Assembly (NCBI GenBank): GCA_046349035.1
Contig: JAXMDC010000003.1
Location: 434,001-498,000 of the forward strand
Direction: 5' to 3'
DNA from: JAXMDC01 sp046349035
GTDB lineage: Bacteria; Pseudomonadota; Alphaproteobacteria; Rhizobiales; Kaistiaceae
DNA length: 64,000 nt
The translations under genes were made by a program, and so were the position numbers. This document shows positions 35,201 to 43,234 of this stretch, piece after piece (within the stretch, counting starts at the first letter, position 1; the number at the start of each line of letters is the position of its first letter). The notes under the pieces were generated by a model that was given only the letters and a program-made list of their open reading frames with translations, had not been told where the DNA came from and did not search any database.

Positions 35201-35762
35201 GCGGCGCGGAGCCAACCGGCAGGCGGCCAAGGACGAGCGCGCCACACTCGAACGCGGGCGGATCGTTCACCGCCTTCTGGAAGCGCTGCCGGAAGTGGCG
35301 CCGGCCGAGCGACGCGCGGTCGGCTCGCGGTTCCTTGAGACGGTTGCGACGACGTGGCCGAAGGCAGAGCGCGAAGCGGCACTCGGCGAGGTGCTCGCGG
35401 TGCTCGCACATCCCGACTTCGCTCCGGTCTTCGCTGCCGGCAGCCGCGCCGAAGTCGACTTCGTCGCGAAGGGCGCCGATCGCGGCGACACGCCGCGCGT
35501 CGCTGGGCGAATCGACCGAATCGCGGTTGGCGCGGACGCGGTGATCCTCGTCGACTACAAGACCAATCGGCCCTATCCGACCGCGGTCGCCGACGTTCCC
35601 GACGCCTACCTCGCGCAGCTGCGTTCCTACGCCGACGCGCTTGCCGTTCTCTACCCGAAAAAATCCATATTGGCCGGGCTGTTATGGACAGGTGGGCCGC
35701 TGCTAATGCCGATCCCTACCGCGCGGTTAAGGGGCGAAACACAGGGCCCGGAAAGCGCATGA
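32292..35762 (+). CDS. addA: double-strand break repair helicase AddA
   Basis: The protein of about 1156 residues has a UvrD-type helicase: Q motif and Walker A WVAANAGSGKTFVLAQRVIR near residue 25, ILCLTFTKAAAAQM (Ia), DHILIDEAQDTSPRQWELV (II), LFAVGDEKQSIYSFQGADP (III) and RVMTVHGAKGLEADIVFLID (V). The C-terminal nuclease has VAGRIDRIAVGADAVILVDY followed by KTNRP. AddA and AddB unwind and resect DNA ends. ATG at 32292 overlaps the addB stop (ATGA), which argues for coupled translation and against a start 30 bases upstream. Confidence 0.95.
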   Translation: MSRRRPRVDATTRERQRRASDPKGSAWVAANAGSGKTFVLAQRVIRLLLAGTPPGRILCLTFTKAAAAQMAKRVFDRLAEWTHADEESLAEAIEDIEGARPEAPRLVTARRLFAEALETPGGLKIQTIHAFAEGLLHQFPFEAEVAGHFEVIDDRASAHLLAEARRQTLAAAAADPGGMGEALKTAIAAAGEFRFGEGLAEFIARRDRLNRFLVASGDMENAIDRLGRELGHDGEASLALRRRVWSEAALGPSDIERLAATLARGGVNDVRAAERIAACRKTTDDTDRAEAYLGYFTREDGEFRAIGSLASARVRALWAGLDDLLNAELVRLAALQDRIRVAQCFEASAAMLRLASSVARAYDREKARRGLLDFDDLVVKAAGLLSRADAADWVRFRLDQGLDHILIDEAQDTSPRQWELVSALAEEFFSGAGARPQTRTLFAVGDEKQSIYSFQGADPALFATHRQHFRARAVQAGLAWSDLRLGLSFRSTNAVLSAVDAVFGDPAVQSGVVASEDWEPHQASRRHDPGLVAVWAPLRAEDASAPEDWQAPLDQLTLTSPEVRLAERIAGTIKAWLEVGAKLDTGAPIRAGGILILTRKRGAAFEATNRAIKRAGLPVAGADRLTLTEHIAVQDLLALGEAVLLPDDDLALAALLKSPLVCLDEDHLAALAVGRKGPLRRVMAEATDPSIAAAWQRISAWRARADFASPHAFYAAILGPERGRRDFQRRLGGEAEEVLDEFLAEALAYEQVETPSLQGFIAWMKGAATEVKRDADLERDEVRVMTVHGAKGLEADIVFLIDDGSRPVVHAHDPKMLSLDDEAAAATGPVVWNIGSNRPPPVERRLKAVRERAMEEYRRLLYVGLTRARDRLYVAGIAKRHTDPTNGWHALVWKALGRSGTILGEGDEAVLEWRTAQPADPPAEQLLMQLTPPEPDLPAWIDRPAPSAKGAEDVAPSRAAPLIGAMNWARRRGANRQAAKDERATLERGRIVHRLLEALPEVAPAERRAVGSRFLETVATTWPKAEREAALGEVLAVLAHPDFAPVFAAGSRAEVDFVAKGADRGDTPRVAGRIDRIAVGADAVILVDYKTNRPYPTAVADVPDAYLAQLRSYADALAVLYPKKSILAGLLWTGGPLLMPIPTARLRGETQGPESA

Positions 35763-35773
35763 CTGCCCGACCT

Positions 35774-35802
35774 TGACTGGGCCTGGGACCATTCCTACGT
35801 TC
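35774..35802 (+). promoter_or_regulatory. candidate sigma70-type promoter for trxA
   Basis: TTGACT at 35774-35779, a 17-base spacer and TACGTT at 35797-35802 lie just after the addA stop and 55 bases before the trxA ATG. The -10 match is moderate. It would allow trxA to be expressed independently of the addAB operon. Confidence 0.45.
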
Positions 35803-35856
35803 CGCCCCGCTTCCCGCAGGCGACCGCGGGCAGCGACCATTGCAACGAGGTTTACC

Positions 35857-36177
35857 ATGGCGACCGCCAAAGTAACTGATGCTTCCTTCGATGCCGATGT
35901 GCTTGCTGCGCAGGGACCGGTCGTCGTCGATTTCTGGGCCGAATGGTGCGGCCCGTGCCGAATGATCGGCCCGGCTCTTGAGCAGATTTCGACGGAGATG
36001 GACGGACAGGTCCGCATTGCCAAGCTGAACACCGACGAGAATCCGCAGACCGCCACCAAGTATGGCGTGCGTTCGATCCCGACCCTCATCCTGTTCAAGA
36101 ACGGCGAACCGATCGCCCGCCAGGTTGGCGCAGTGCCGAAGAACCGGCTGGCCGACTGGATCAAGGCCGCGATGTAA
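35857..36177 (+). CDS. trxA: thioredoxin
   Basis: The 106-residue protein contains VDFWAEWCGPCRMIGPALEQ, with the WCGPC redox centre around residue 31-35, and the cis-proline loop RSIPTLILFKNGE. This is a standard cytosolic thioredoxin 1 that reduces ribonucleotide reductase, PAPS reductase and other disulfides. The ATG at 35857 is preceded by GAGG and begins the conserved sequence MATAKVTDASFDADVL. It is downstream of addA as in many alphaproteobacteria and converges with folC, leaving an 89-base gap in which I see no clear terminator. Confidence 0.97.
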   Translation: MATAKVTDASFDADVLAAQGPVVVDFWAEWCGPCRMIGPALEQISTEMDGQVRIAKLNTDENPQTATKYGVRSIPTLILFKNGEPIARQVGAVPKNRLADWIKAAM

Positions 36178-36266
36178 TCGCCGCCGCGAGGCAGTACGCA
36201 ACAAGCGACGCCTCGGCTAGCCGCCTTGCCGGCTTCAGACTTCCAAAATCCGCCAGCCGGGACCCC

Positions 36267-37592
36267 TCAGGTGGGGATGGTGCCGTTTTCCGCGAGCACG
36301 GTCCCGGCAAGGTAAAGCGAACCGCAGATGAGAACGCGCGGGGGAACGTCCCGCGGCGTATCGGCGATACGCTCCAGCGCGGCGCGAACGCTCGGCGCCG
36401 TCGATGCGGTCAAGCCGACCCGAGTTGCGACACCGGCCAATTCGGCCGGGTCGCGGCCGGCATGGTCGGGCGGTAGCGGCACCGCGATCAGCTGCCGCGC
36501 CAACCCCGCAAAGGGCGCAAGGAACCCGACCGGATCCTTGGTGTTCAGCATGCCGGCGACGACGATCAGCGGGCGGGACACGCGGTCTTCGAGATCGGCC
36601 ATCGCTTCGGCAATGACCACGCCGGCGCCCGGGTTGTGACCGCCGTCGAGCCAGATCTCGGCGCCCGAACCGGCGCGGGCAACGAGCGCTCCCGCCGTCA
36701 GGCGCTGCAGCCGGGCCGGCCATTCGACGTTCAGGAGGCCGGCCTCGATCGCTGCGGTCGGCAAGTTGAGCCCGGCGCGCCGCAGAGTGGCCACCGCGGT
36801 CCCGGCATTGGCGAACTGGTGGCGGCCGGAGAGGCGTGGCGGCGGCAAATCGAGTAAGCCGTCCTCGTCCTGATAGATCAGCCGGCCGTGCTCGCGAATC
36901 GCCGTCCAGTCCTCGCCGGCAACGAAGGGCGTGGCGCCGTGGCGCGAGGCTTGACGTTCCAGCATCGCCAGCGCCGCTGCGGGTTGAGGCGCTATCACCA
37001 CCGGGCGCCCCCGCTTCATGATGCCAGCCTTCTCGGTGGCGATTTCCTCGATCGTGCCGCCGAGATAGCGCTCGTGATCCAGCGAGAGTGACGTGATCAC
37101 AGCTGCAACCGGCTCGGCGACGACATTGGTCGCATCGACACGGCCGCCAAGGCCGACCTCGAGCAAGGTGAAGTCAGCGGGATGCTCGGCGAACAAGACG
37201 AACGCCGCCGCGGTGGTGATCTCGAACTGGGTGATCGTCGCGCCATCGTTGAGGCGCTCGACTCGCGAGAGCGCCTCGACCAGCGCCGCCTCGTCGACCA
37301 ACCGCCCGCCGCCGGCGCGGCCGATGCGGATGCGTTCGTGGAAACGGACTAGGTGGGGCGAAGTGTAAACGTGGACGCGTTTGCCCGCCGCTTCGAGCAT
37401 GGCGCGCATGAACGCGGTGGTCGATCCCTTGCCGTTGGTGCCGGCAACGTGAATGACCGGTGGCAAGCGCCGCTCTGGACGGCCGAGGGTCGCCAGCAGC
37501 CGCTCGATGCGTTCGAGCGAGAGGTCGATCTCCTGCGGGTGAAGCTTGAGCAGGCGGGCGAGAATCTCGCCAGAGGTTTGCGAAGCGGTCAC
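36267..37592 (-). CDS. folC: bifunctional folylpolyglutamate synthase / dihydrofolate synthase
   Basis: The 441-residue protein has the Mur-ligase-type P-loop VIHVAGTNGKGSTTAFMRAM, and HLVRFHERIRIG, typical of FolC. LLEVGLGGRVDATNVV is the Mg/substrate segment. The C-terminal domain contains DGGHNPGAGVVIAEAM. It adds glutamate to dihydropteroate and extends folate polyglutamate tails. It is the last gene of the minus-strand string trpF-trpB-trpA-accD-folC, a conserved alphaproteobacterial order, and ends opposite trxA. Length is normal. Confidence 0.95.
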   Translation of the reverse strand: MTASQTSGEILARLLKLHPQEIDLSLERIERLLATLGRPERRLPPVIHVAGTNGKGSTTAFMRAMLEAAGKRVHVYTSPHLVRFHERIRIGRAGGGRLVDEAALVEALSRVERLNDGATITQFEITTAAAFVLFAEHPADFTLLEVGLGGRVDATNVVAEPVAAVITSLSLDHERYLGGTIEEIATEKAGIMKRGRPVVIAPQPAAALAMLERQASRHGATPFVAGEDWTAIREHGRLIYQDEDGLLDLPPPRLSGRHQFANAGTAVATLRRAGLNLPTAAIEAGLLNVEWPARLQRLTAGALVARAGSGAEIWLDGGHNPGAGVVIAEAMADLEDRVSRPLIVVAGMLNTKDPVGFLAPFAGLARQLIAVPLPPDHAGRDPAELAGVATRVGLTASTAPSVRAALERIADTPRDVPPRVLICGSLYLAGTVLAENGTIPT

Positions 37593-37644
37593 GGCGGCTC
37601 AGAGTCCGTGCGGTCGGAAAACGTTGCCGTGACGGCCGATGCGG

Positions 37645-38562
37645 TCAGGCCGCCGCCGGAATGGGTGCTGGCGCGGGAGTCGTCGGTGAGGGACCGGTGT
37701 CGGCGACGGCGGCCGGAGCCCCGGTGAGCAAACGGCAGAGGCGGGCGACGGTCTCGCGGAGCTTGTGACGGTGAACGACCATATCGACCATGCCGTGTTC
37801 GAGCAGATACTCGGCACGCTGGAAGCCCTCGGGCAGCTTCTCGCGAATGGTCTGCTCGATCACGCGCGGGCCGGCAAAGCCGATGAGGGCCCCCGGCTCG
37901 GCGATGTGAACGTCGCCGAGCATGGCGTAGGACGCGGTGACCCCGCCAGTGGTCGGGTTGGTGAGGACGACGATGTAGGGGAGCTTGGCCTCGCGCAGCC
38001 ACTGAACCGCCACGGTCGTCCGCGGCATCTGCATCAGCGAGAGGATGCCCTCCTGCATGCGCGCGCCGCCGGACGCGGCAAAGATCACAAAGGGCACCCC
38101 GGTGTCGCGGGCATGGGTCATGCCGGCGATGACCGCCTCGGCGGCAGCCATGCCGAGCGAGCCGGCCATGAAGTCGAAGTCCTGAACGGCGGCGGCGACT
38201 TTGACGCCTTCGACGGTGCCGTGGCCGAGGAGGACGGAATCGTCCAGGCTGGTCTTGGTGCGGGCGTCCTTCAGACGGTCGGTATAGCGGCGCTCGTCGC
38301 GAAACTTCAGGGGGTCGAGGGGCACTTCGGGCGATTCGATAGGCTGCCACTTGGCGTCGTCGAAGAACCAGGTGAAGCGGCGATGCGCGCTCATGCGCAT
38401 ATGGAAGCCGGAGCCGGGAATCACGAAGTGGTTGGCCTCGAGGTCGCGATGGAAGACCATCTCGCCGGTCTCAGGGCACTTGATCCAGAGATTCTCGGGG
38501 ATCTCGCGCTTGTTGAGCAGGCTGCGGATCTTCGGCCGCATCAAGTTGTTGATCCAGTTCAT
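37645..38562 (-). CDS. accD: acetyl-CoA carboxylase carboxyltransferase subunit beta
   Basis: The 305-residue protein starts MNWINNLMRPKIRSLLNKRE and has FVIFAASGGARMQEGILSLM and VLTNPTTGGVTASYAMLGDV, the crotonase-fold carboxyltransferase motifs for acetyl-CoA binding. Together with AccA it transfers carboxyl from biotin to acetyl-CoA in fatty-acid synthesis. The N-terminal zinc ribbon is degenerate: only one Cys (about residue 29, in WIKCPETGEMVFHRDLE) of the usual four remains. I recall other alphaproteobacterial AccD proteins being similar. The start at 38562 is at the conserved MNWI; a Met 12 codons earlier is less likely. Confidence 0.95.
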   Translation of the reverse strand: MNWINNLMRPKIRSLLNKREIPENLWIKCPETGEMVFHRDLEANHFVIPGSGFHMRMSAHRRFTWFFDDAKWQPIESPEVPLDPLKFRDERRYTDRLKDARTKTSLDDSVLLGHGTVEGVKVAAAVQDFDFMAGSLGMAAAEAVIAGMTHARDTGVPFVIFAASGGARMQEGILSLMQMPRTTVAVQWLREAKLPYIVVLTNPTTGGVTASYAMLGDVHIAEPGALIGFAGPRVIEQTIREKLPEGFQRAEYLLEHGMVDMVVHRHKLRETVARLCRLLTGAPAAVADTGPSPTTPAPAPIPAAA

Positions 38563-38578
38563 CTGGCGCGATCCTTTG

Positions 38579-39412
38579 TTAGTGTGCCCGGGCGGCACGC
38601 AGGCCGGCGGCGATGTCGCCGACGAGGCGCGTTACCGCGCCGACCGTCCCGGCGCCGGCTTTGCCTTCGGGCGTCAGCGACGCCTTGATGGCATCGACGA
38701 GGGCCGATCCTACCACCACGCCGTCCGCGTCGCGTCCGATTTCCTTGGCCTGTGCGGCCGTCCTCACACCAAATCCGACGGCGACCGGGAGCTTGGTGTG
38801 GCGCTTGATACGCTTGACGGCGGCGCTGACTTTGCCGGCCTCAGGCGCAGCCGCCCCGGTGATGCCGGCGATGGACACGTAGTAGACGAAGCCGGAGGTA
38901 TTCATCAGCACGCGCGGCAGGCGCTTGTCGTCGGTGGTCGGTGTCGCCAGTCTGATGAAGCTCAACCCGGCTTTCAGCGCCGGCACGCACAGCTCGTTAT
39001 CAGCCTCGGGCGGAAGATCGACGACGATGAGGCCATCGACGCCGGCAGCGAGGGCGTCGGCAATGAAGCGGTCGGGGCCGTAGACGTAGATGGGGTTGTA
39101 GTAGCCCATCAAGACGATCGGCGTGTCGGCGTCGACCGCTCGGAAAGCGCGGACGGTAGCCAGCGTCTTCTTCATGGTCTGGCCGGCGCGGAGCGCCCGC
39201 TGTCCCGACGCCTGGATCGGCGGTCCGTCGGCCATCGGATCGGAGAAGGGCATGCCGAGTTCGATGATGTCAGCGCCAGCCGCCGGCAGGCCCTTCAAGA
39301 TCGTCAGGGCCGTGTCGTAGTCGGGATCGCCGGCGGTGACAAAGGTGACCAGGGCGGGTCGGCCGGCCTTGGCGAGATCGGCAAAGCGGCGGTCGATGCG
39401 GGTGGTGCTCAT
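38579..39412 (-). CDS. trpA: tryptophan synthase alpha chain
   Basis: The 277-residue TIM-barrel protein contains ALVTFVTAGDPDYDTALTIL and DIIELGMPFSDPMADGPPIQ, in which the catalytic Glu and the Asp of PFSDP...DGP are visible. YYVSIAGITGA and AVGFGVRTAAQAKEIG form the phosphate site. It cleaves indole-3-glycerol phosphate and channels indole to TrpB. It lies 16 bases upstream of accD and 17 bases downstream of trpB on the minus strand. Confidence 0.97.
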   Translation of the reverse strand: MSTTRIDRRFADLAKAGRPALVTFVTAGDPDYDTALTILKGLPAAGADIIELGMPFSDPMADGPPIQASGQRALRAGQTMKKTLATVRAFRAVDADTPIVLMGYYNPIYVYGPDRFIADALAAGVDGLIVVDLPPEADNELCVPALKAGLSFIRLATPTTDDKRLPRVLMNTSGFVYYVSIAGITGAAAPEAGKVSAAVKRIKRHTKLPVAVGFGVRTAAQAKEIGRDADGVVVGSALVDAIKASLTPEGKAGAGTVGAVTRLVGDIAAGLRAARAH

Positions 39413-39429
39413 CGCGCTCGTCTAACGCT

Positions 39430-40650
39430 CTAGATGTCCATGCCGAGATGCTTGGCGACGTTGAAGATATCCTTGTCGCCGCGGCCACAGAGATTCATGA
39501 TGATGATCTGATCCTTCCGCATTTTCGGCGCCAGCTTGATCACCTGGACGGCGGCGTGGGAGGGCTCGAGCGCGGGGATGATGCCCTCGATGCGGGTCAG
39601 CAACTGGAAGGCCTCAAGCGCTTCCTTGTCGGTGGCCGGCACGTAACTGACGCGGCCGGTGTCGCGGAGCCAGGAATGCTCGGGGCCGACGCCGGGATAG
39701 TCGAGGCCAGCGGAAATCGAGTGCCCCTCCAGGATCTGCCCATCGGCATCCTGCAGGAGGTAGGTGCGGTTGCCGTGCAGCACGCCGGGCCGACCGCCGT
39801 TCATGGAAGCGGCATGGCCGTTCTCGACGTCGAGGCCGTGGCCACCCGCCTCAACCCCATAGATCGCCACCTCGGGATCGTCGAGGAAGGGATGGAAGAG
39901 GCCGATGGCGTTGGAGCCGCCGCCGATGCAGGCAACGATGGCATCGGGGAGCCGGCCCTCGCGCTCAAGAATTTGTTCGCGCGCCTCGCGGCCGATCACC
40001 GATTGGAAGTCACGGACCATCGCGGGATAGGGATGAGGACCGGCGGCTGTTCCGATCAGATAATAGGTGTCGGAGACATTGGTCACCCAGTCGCGGAGCG
40101 CCTCGTTCATCGCGTCCTTGAGCGTGCCGTTGCCGGCGGTGACCGGCTTCAGCTCGGCGCCGAGGAGGCGCATGCGGAAGACGTTCGGCTTCTGGCGCTC
40201 GATGTCGGTGGCGCCCATGTAGACGGCGCAGGGGAACCCGAACCGCGCGGCCACGGTGGCGGTAGCAACGCCATGCTGGCCGGCGCCGGTTTCGGCGATG
40301 ATGCGCCGCCGCCCCATGCGCTTGGCGAGCAGGATTTGCCCGAGGCAGTTGTTGATCTTGTGGCTGCCGGTGTGATTCAGCTCGTCGCGCTTGAAGTAAA
40401 TCTTGGCGCCGCCGAGATGCGCCGTCAGGCGCTCGGCGAAGTACAGCGGGCTCGGCCGGCCGGCGTAGTGAGTGCTCAAATCGGCGAGTTCGGCGTGGAA
40501 GGCCGGGTCTGCCTTGGCCGCCTCGTAGGCCTGCTCCAGTTCCAGGATCAGCGGCATCAGCGTCTCGGCGACGAAGCGCCCGCCATAGATGCCGAAGAAG
40601 CCGTCGGCGTTAGGGCCGCTGCGGAAAGAATTGGGACGAAGTTCGGTCAT
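39430..40650 (-). CDS. trpB: tryptophan synthase beta chain
   Basis: The 406-residue PLP enzyme begins MTELRPNSFRSGPNADGFFG, then IYGGRFVAETLMPLILELEQ. DELNHTGSHKINNCLGQILL contains the PLP-binding Lys, and AETGAGQHGVATATVAARFG holds the catalytic Glu. GGGSNAIGLFHPF binds the PLP phosphate. It condenses indole with serine. The ATG at 40650 overlaps the trpF stop by 4 bases. A longer open frame upstream is a shadow of trpF and was not used. Confidence 0.97.
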   Translation of the reverse strand: MTELRPNSFRSGPNADGFFGIYGGRFVAETLMPLILELEQAYEAAKADPAFHAELADLSTHYAGRPSPLYFAERLTAHLGGAKIYFKRDELNHTGSHKINNCLGQILLAKRMGRRRIIAETGAGQHGVATATVAARFGFPCAVYMGATDIERQKPNVFRMRLLGAELKPVTAGNGTLKDAMNEALRDWVTNVSDTYYLIGTAAGPHPYPAMVRDFQSVIGREAREQILEREGRLPDAIVACIGGGSNAIGLFHPFLDDPEVAIYGVEAGGHGLDVENGHAASMNGGRPGVLHGNRTYLLQDADGQILEGHSISAGLDYPGVGPEHSWLRDTGRVSYVPATDKEALEAFQLLTRIEGIIPALEPSHAAVQVIKLAPKMRKDQIIIMNLCGRGDKDIFNVAKHLGMDI

Positions 40651-41324
40651 GAGGCCAGCCGGGTGGTGGTGCGCATCGGGACGACAGCCCCGCGCGCGGC
40701 GGTCACAAAGGCGCGGATCAAGCGGGGGTCCTTGACCCCAGGGGCGGACTCGACGCCAGAGGAGACGTCGACGCCGGGAGCGCCGGTTGCGGCGACCGCC
40801 GCGGCCACGTTGGCCGGCGTCAAACCTCCCGACAGCATGTAGTGCGTCGCCGGGTCGGCGCCACGAAGGAGCGACCAGTCGAACGGCTGCCCATGGCCGC
40901 CCGGGCGGTCGGCGCCCTGCGGCGGGCGTGCGTCGAAGAGCAGCCGGTCGACGACCGGAGCGTAGGCCGTGGCAGCGGCGAGGTCTTCGGGCCGGGCGAT
41001 CGGAAGCGCCTTCATCAGGCGCGACTTCAGCCGCGGGCGCCAGGCAGCGAGCGCCGCCGGGGCCTCCGTTCCGTGGAACTGAACCCAATCGGGCGAAAGC
41101 GCCGTGACCGCGTCGTGCAGCCAATTGGGATCGGGATCGACGACCAGTGCGACGATCTCAGCCCGGCCACGCGCGCGGCCAGCGAGTTCGGCTGCGCGTG
41201 TCAAAGACACGTTCCGGGGGCTGCGGGCAAAGAGGACCAGGCCGACCATATCGGCCCCTGTCTCCACGGCAGCGTCCAGCGCGGCTTCGTCCTTGAGCCC
41301 GCAGATTTTCACGGTCAGCGCCAT
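40647..41324 (-). CDS. trpF: phosphoribosylanthranilate isomerase
   Basis: The 225-residue barrel protein starts MALTVKICGLKDEAALDAAV, where KICGL carries the catalytic Cys, and continues GADMVGLVLFARSPRNVSL. VQFHGTEAPAALAAWRP and LLFDARPPQGADRPGGHGQP, the latter containing the catalytic Asp, are family motifs. LSGGLTPANVAAAV binds phosphate. It converts phosphoribosylanthranilate to CdRP in tryptophan synthesis. It is the first trp gene of the string, 64 bases downstream of the LapA-domain gene, and overlaps trpB. Confidence 0.96.
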   Translation of the reverse strand: MALTVKICGLKDEAALDAAVETGADMVGLVLFARSPRNVSLTRAAELAGRARGRAEIVALVVDPDPNWLHDAVTALSPDWVQFHGTEAPAALAAWRPRLKSRLMKALPIARPEDLAAATAYAPVVDRLLFDARPPQGADRPGGHGQPFDWSLLRGADPATHYMLSGGLTPANVAAAVAATGAPGVDVSSGVESAPGVKDPRLIRAFVTAARGAVVPMRTTTRLAS

Positions 41325-41388
41325 CGGCAGCCGTTTGGCACGGAAAGGGTGACGAAGTCCAATTTACCGGCGCGGCGCCCTTAACCCT

Positions 41389-41715
41389 TCAGCGCGTCGT
41401 CAGCGACTGGCCGATCGGCGGCGGGGGTGGCAGCGTATTGCCGCCGCGGCGGAGCCGGCCGACCTCGGCCGCGGTACGCCGGGCCAGCCGCCGCCAACGG
41501 CCCTGGCGAAGCCAAGCGGCGGTACCGCCGATTACAATCCCGATGGCGAGAACGAGAAAGAGCAGCACGAACAGCGGCAGGCGGAACGATAGAACCGGCG
41601 AAGTCGGATCGAAGGGGTCCATCGAGACAGCCACGAAGTGACGGTTGGCGAGCGCGAAGACCACCAGCACCGCGGCAGCGGGAACGAGAATTACGAGCTT
41701 CAGAAACCGCTTCAC
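41389..41715 (-). CDS. LapA-domain (DUF1049) membrane protein
   Basis: This 108-residue protein has two hydrophobic helices, about residues 7-24 (LVILVPAAAVLVVFALAN) and 47-68 (LFVLLFLVLAIGIVIGGTAA). A basic cytoplasmic tail (RQGRWRRLARRTAAEVGRL) and a proline run follow. The N-x-x-x-V-x-x-x-x-x-P pattern between the helices fits the LapA/DUF1049 domain associated with lipopolysaccharide assembly control in Enterobacteria. In alphaproteobacteria it regularly lies after ihfB. Function here is inferred from the family only. Confidence 0.85.
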   Translation of the reverse strand: MKRFLKLVILVPAAAVLVVFALANRHFVAVSMDPFDPTSPVLSFRLPLFVLLFLVLAIGIVIGGTAAWLRQGRWRRLARRTAAEVGRLRRGGNTLPPPPPIGQSLTTR

Positions 41716-41739
41716 GGGTGCACGTCCCGCAGCACGCGT

Positions 41740-42033
41740 CTAACCGCCGTCGCCACCGGCGTTCAGGCGCTCGCGCATCTCTTTTCCGGTCTTGAAGAAG
41801 GGCACAAACTTCTCGGTCACATCCACCGTCGCCCCGGTGCGCGGGTTGCGTCCCAGACGCGCCGGACGGTTCTTCACCGAGAAGGCACCAAAGCCCCGCA
41901 GCTCGACGCGGTCGCCGCGTGCCAGCGCATCGGTGATCGCGTCGAAGACGGCGTTGATGATCTGCTCAACGTCGCGCTGGTAGAGGTGCGGATTCCTCTC
42001 CGCAATCACCTGCACCAGTTCCGACTTGATCAT
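41740..42033 (-). CDS. ihfB: integration host factor subunit beta
   Basis: The 97-residue HU/IHF-fold protein reads MIKSELVQVIAERNPHLYQR and DRVELRGFGAFSVKNRPAR, then LGRNPRTGATVDVTEKFVP, which is the DNA-intercalating arm with the conserved Pro. IHF-beta pairs with IHF-alpha and bends DNA sharply at specific sites, serving transcription, replication and site-specific recombination. Its start overlaps the sppA stop by 4 bases. This sppA-ihfB-lapA-trpF order is widespread in alphaproteobacteria. Confidence 0.95.
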   Translation of the reverse strand: MIKSELVQVIAERNPHLYQRDVEQIINAVFDAITDALARGDRVELRGFGAFSVKNRPARLGRNPRTGATVDVTEKFVPFFKTGKEMRERLNAGGDGG

Positions 42034-43019
42034 CTCGGCGCCCCTGCTGCCGGTTCAAGCGGACCCTGCCAAAGCGACAGAAGACCGTCAAGCCACAGAT
42101 TTTTCGGGAGAATCCGGTCAAGGCCGATCGCCTCCGCGCCCCCCGGCGGAAGGCCAAGCTGCCGCGCCACCCAGGCGATCGCCGCCTCGCCGAAGGGCAG
42201 CGACACGCGCGTCGACGGTTTCCAATCGCGAACGGGAAGATCGCCCGAAATGCCCTTGCTGCGAGTCAGCCAGGCGCGGGCCGCATCCTCGCCGCCGATC
42301 TCGTCGACCAGCTTAACCGCCAGGGCCTGCTGGCCGGTGAAGACACGGCCGTCGGCAAGGCCGAGAGCGGTCGGGCGATCGAGCTTGCGACGCTCGGCGA
42401 CGAGGTCGACGAACCAACCGAAGGTGTCGGCGACGACGCCGGCGATCACCGCACGCGCTTCCGGGCTGGCCGGATGGAAGGGAGACGGCTCGGCCTTCAG
42501 AGGCGCGCTCTTGATCTCGTCCATCTTGACCCCCAGCTTGTCGAGAAGTCCGCTCACCTCCGGCGACTCGAAGACCACGCCGATCGAACCGGTCACGGTG
42601 GTTCGGCGGGCAACGATATGGTCGGCTGCCAGTGCAGCCATATAGGCGGCAGAGGCGGCGACCGTGCCCATGGTGACCACCGTCGGCTTGGCCTCGGCCA
42701 GGTTCCGCAGTGCTTCGTAGAGGGTTTCGCCGCCGGTCGTCGATCCGCCGGAGGAGTTGATCGCGACAATGACCGCCTTAACCTGGTCGTTCTTGGCGAG
42801 CTTGGCGATGAGGTCGATCTGCTCGCGCGGGGCGGAAATGAAGCCGTCAATCGTGATTCGCGCGACCTGCGGGGCGGTGCCGGTCCCAAAGGCGTCGTCG
42901 CCGGCGCCAAGCCTGACGGCCGTTAACAGAGCCGCCGCCAGTGCCAGGAAAGCGCCGACCCGCCAGAACGACAGCTTCCGGCGAAGCCGTCGGCGATCGA
43001 CAATCTCTGCCGCCTCCAT
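42030..43019 (-). CDS. sppA: signal peptide peptidase SppA, 36K type
   Basis: The 329-residue protein has a short cytoplasmic basic start, one membrane anchor at about residues 15-35 (FWRVGAFLALAAALLTAVRL) and a ClpP-crotonase-like protease domain. VAINSSGGSTTGGETLYEA holds the probable nucleophile Ser93 after Gly-Gly. AALAADHIVARRTTVTGSIG has His134 where many family members have a general-base Lys. It would degrade cleaved signal peptides in the membrane. The ATG at 43019 is chosen because GAGGAG precedes it; an upstream Met at 43118 would add unconserved residues. Confidence 0.92.
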   Translation of the reverse strand: MEAAEIVDRRRLRRKLSFWRVGAFLALAAALLTAVRLGAGDDAFGTGTAPQVARITIDGFISAPREQIDLIAKLAKNDQVKAVIVAINSSGGSTTGGETLYEALRNLAEAKPTVVTMGTVAASAAYMAALAADHIVARRTTVTGSIGVVFESPEVSGLLDKLGVKMDEIKSAPLKAEPSPFHPASPEARAVIAGVVADTFGWFVDLVAERRKLDRPTALGLADGRVFTGQQALAVKLVDEIGGEDAARAWLTRSKGISGDLPVRDWKPSTRVSLPFGEAAIAWVARQLGLPPGGAEAIGLDRILPKNLWLDGLLSLWQGPLEPAAGAPR

Positions 43020-43171
43020 GGGGATCTCCTCTGCAAAGGCGCGGCTGCGGGACCATCCCGGCAGCCTTCCGTTGCGAGAGGATGACATGGAGCGCGGCCG
43101 CGATCCAAGCAAGCGCACGAGTCGCGCACCGCTTCAAGGCGGGACGGCGGCGGTGCCGCCGCATTTGCCTT

Positions 43172-43200
43172 TTGACTCGGATGGCGTCACCCACTATGGG
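43172..43200 (+). promoter_or_regulatory. candidate sigma70-type promoter for the TIGR02300 gene
   Basis: TTGACT at 43172-43177 and TATGGG at 43195-43200 are separated by 17 bases, 34 bases before the GTG start at 43235. This is a good -35 and a moderate -10 in the divergent gap with sppA. Confidence 0.5.
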
Positions 43201-43234
43201 AAGCCGCCAATTCTGGTCAAATGAGGCTTACGAC

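Noticed and set aside
39430..41124. A longer trpB beginning inside trpF
   Set aside because: The conserved TrpB sequence begins at 40650 with an ATGA overlap to trpF; the extra 158 codons are a trpF shadow.
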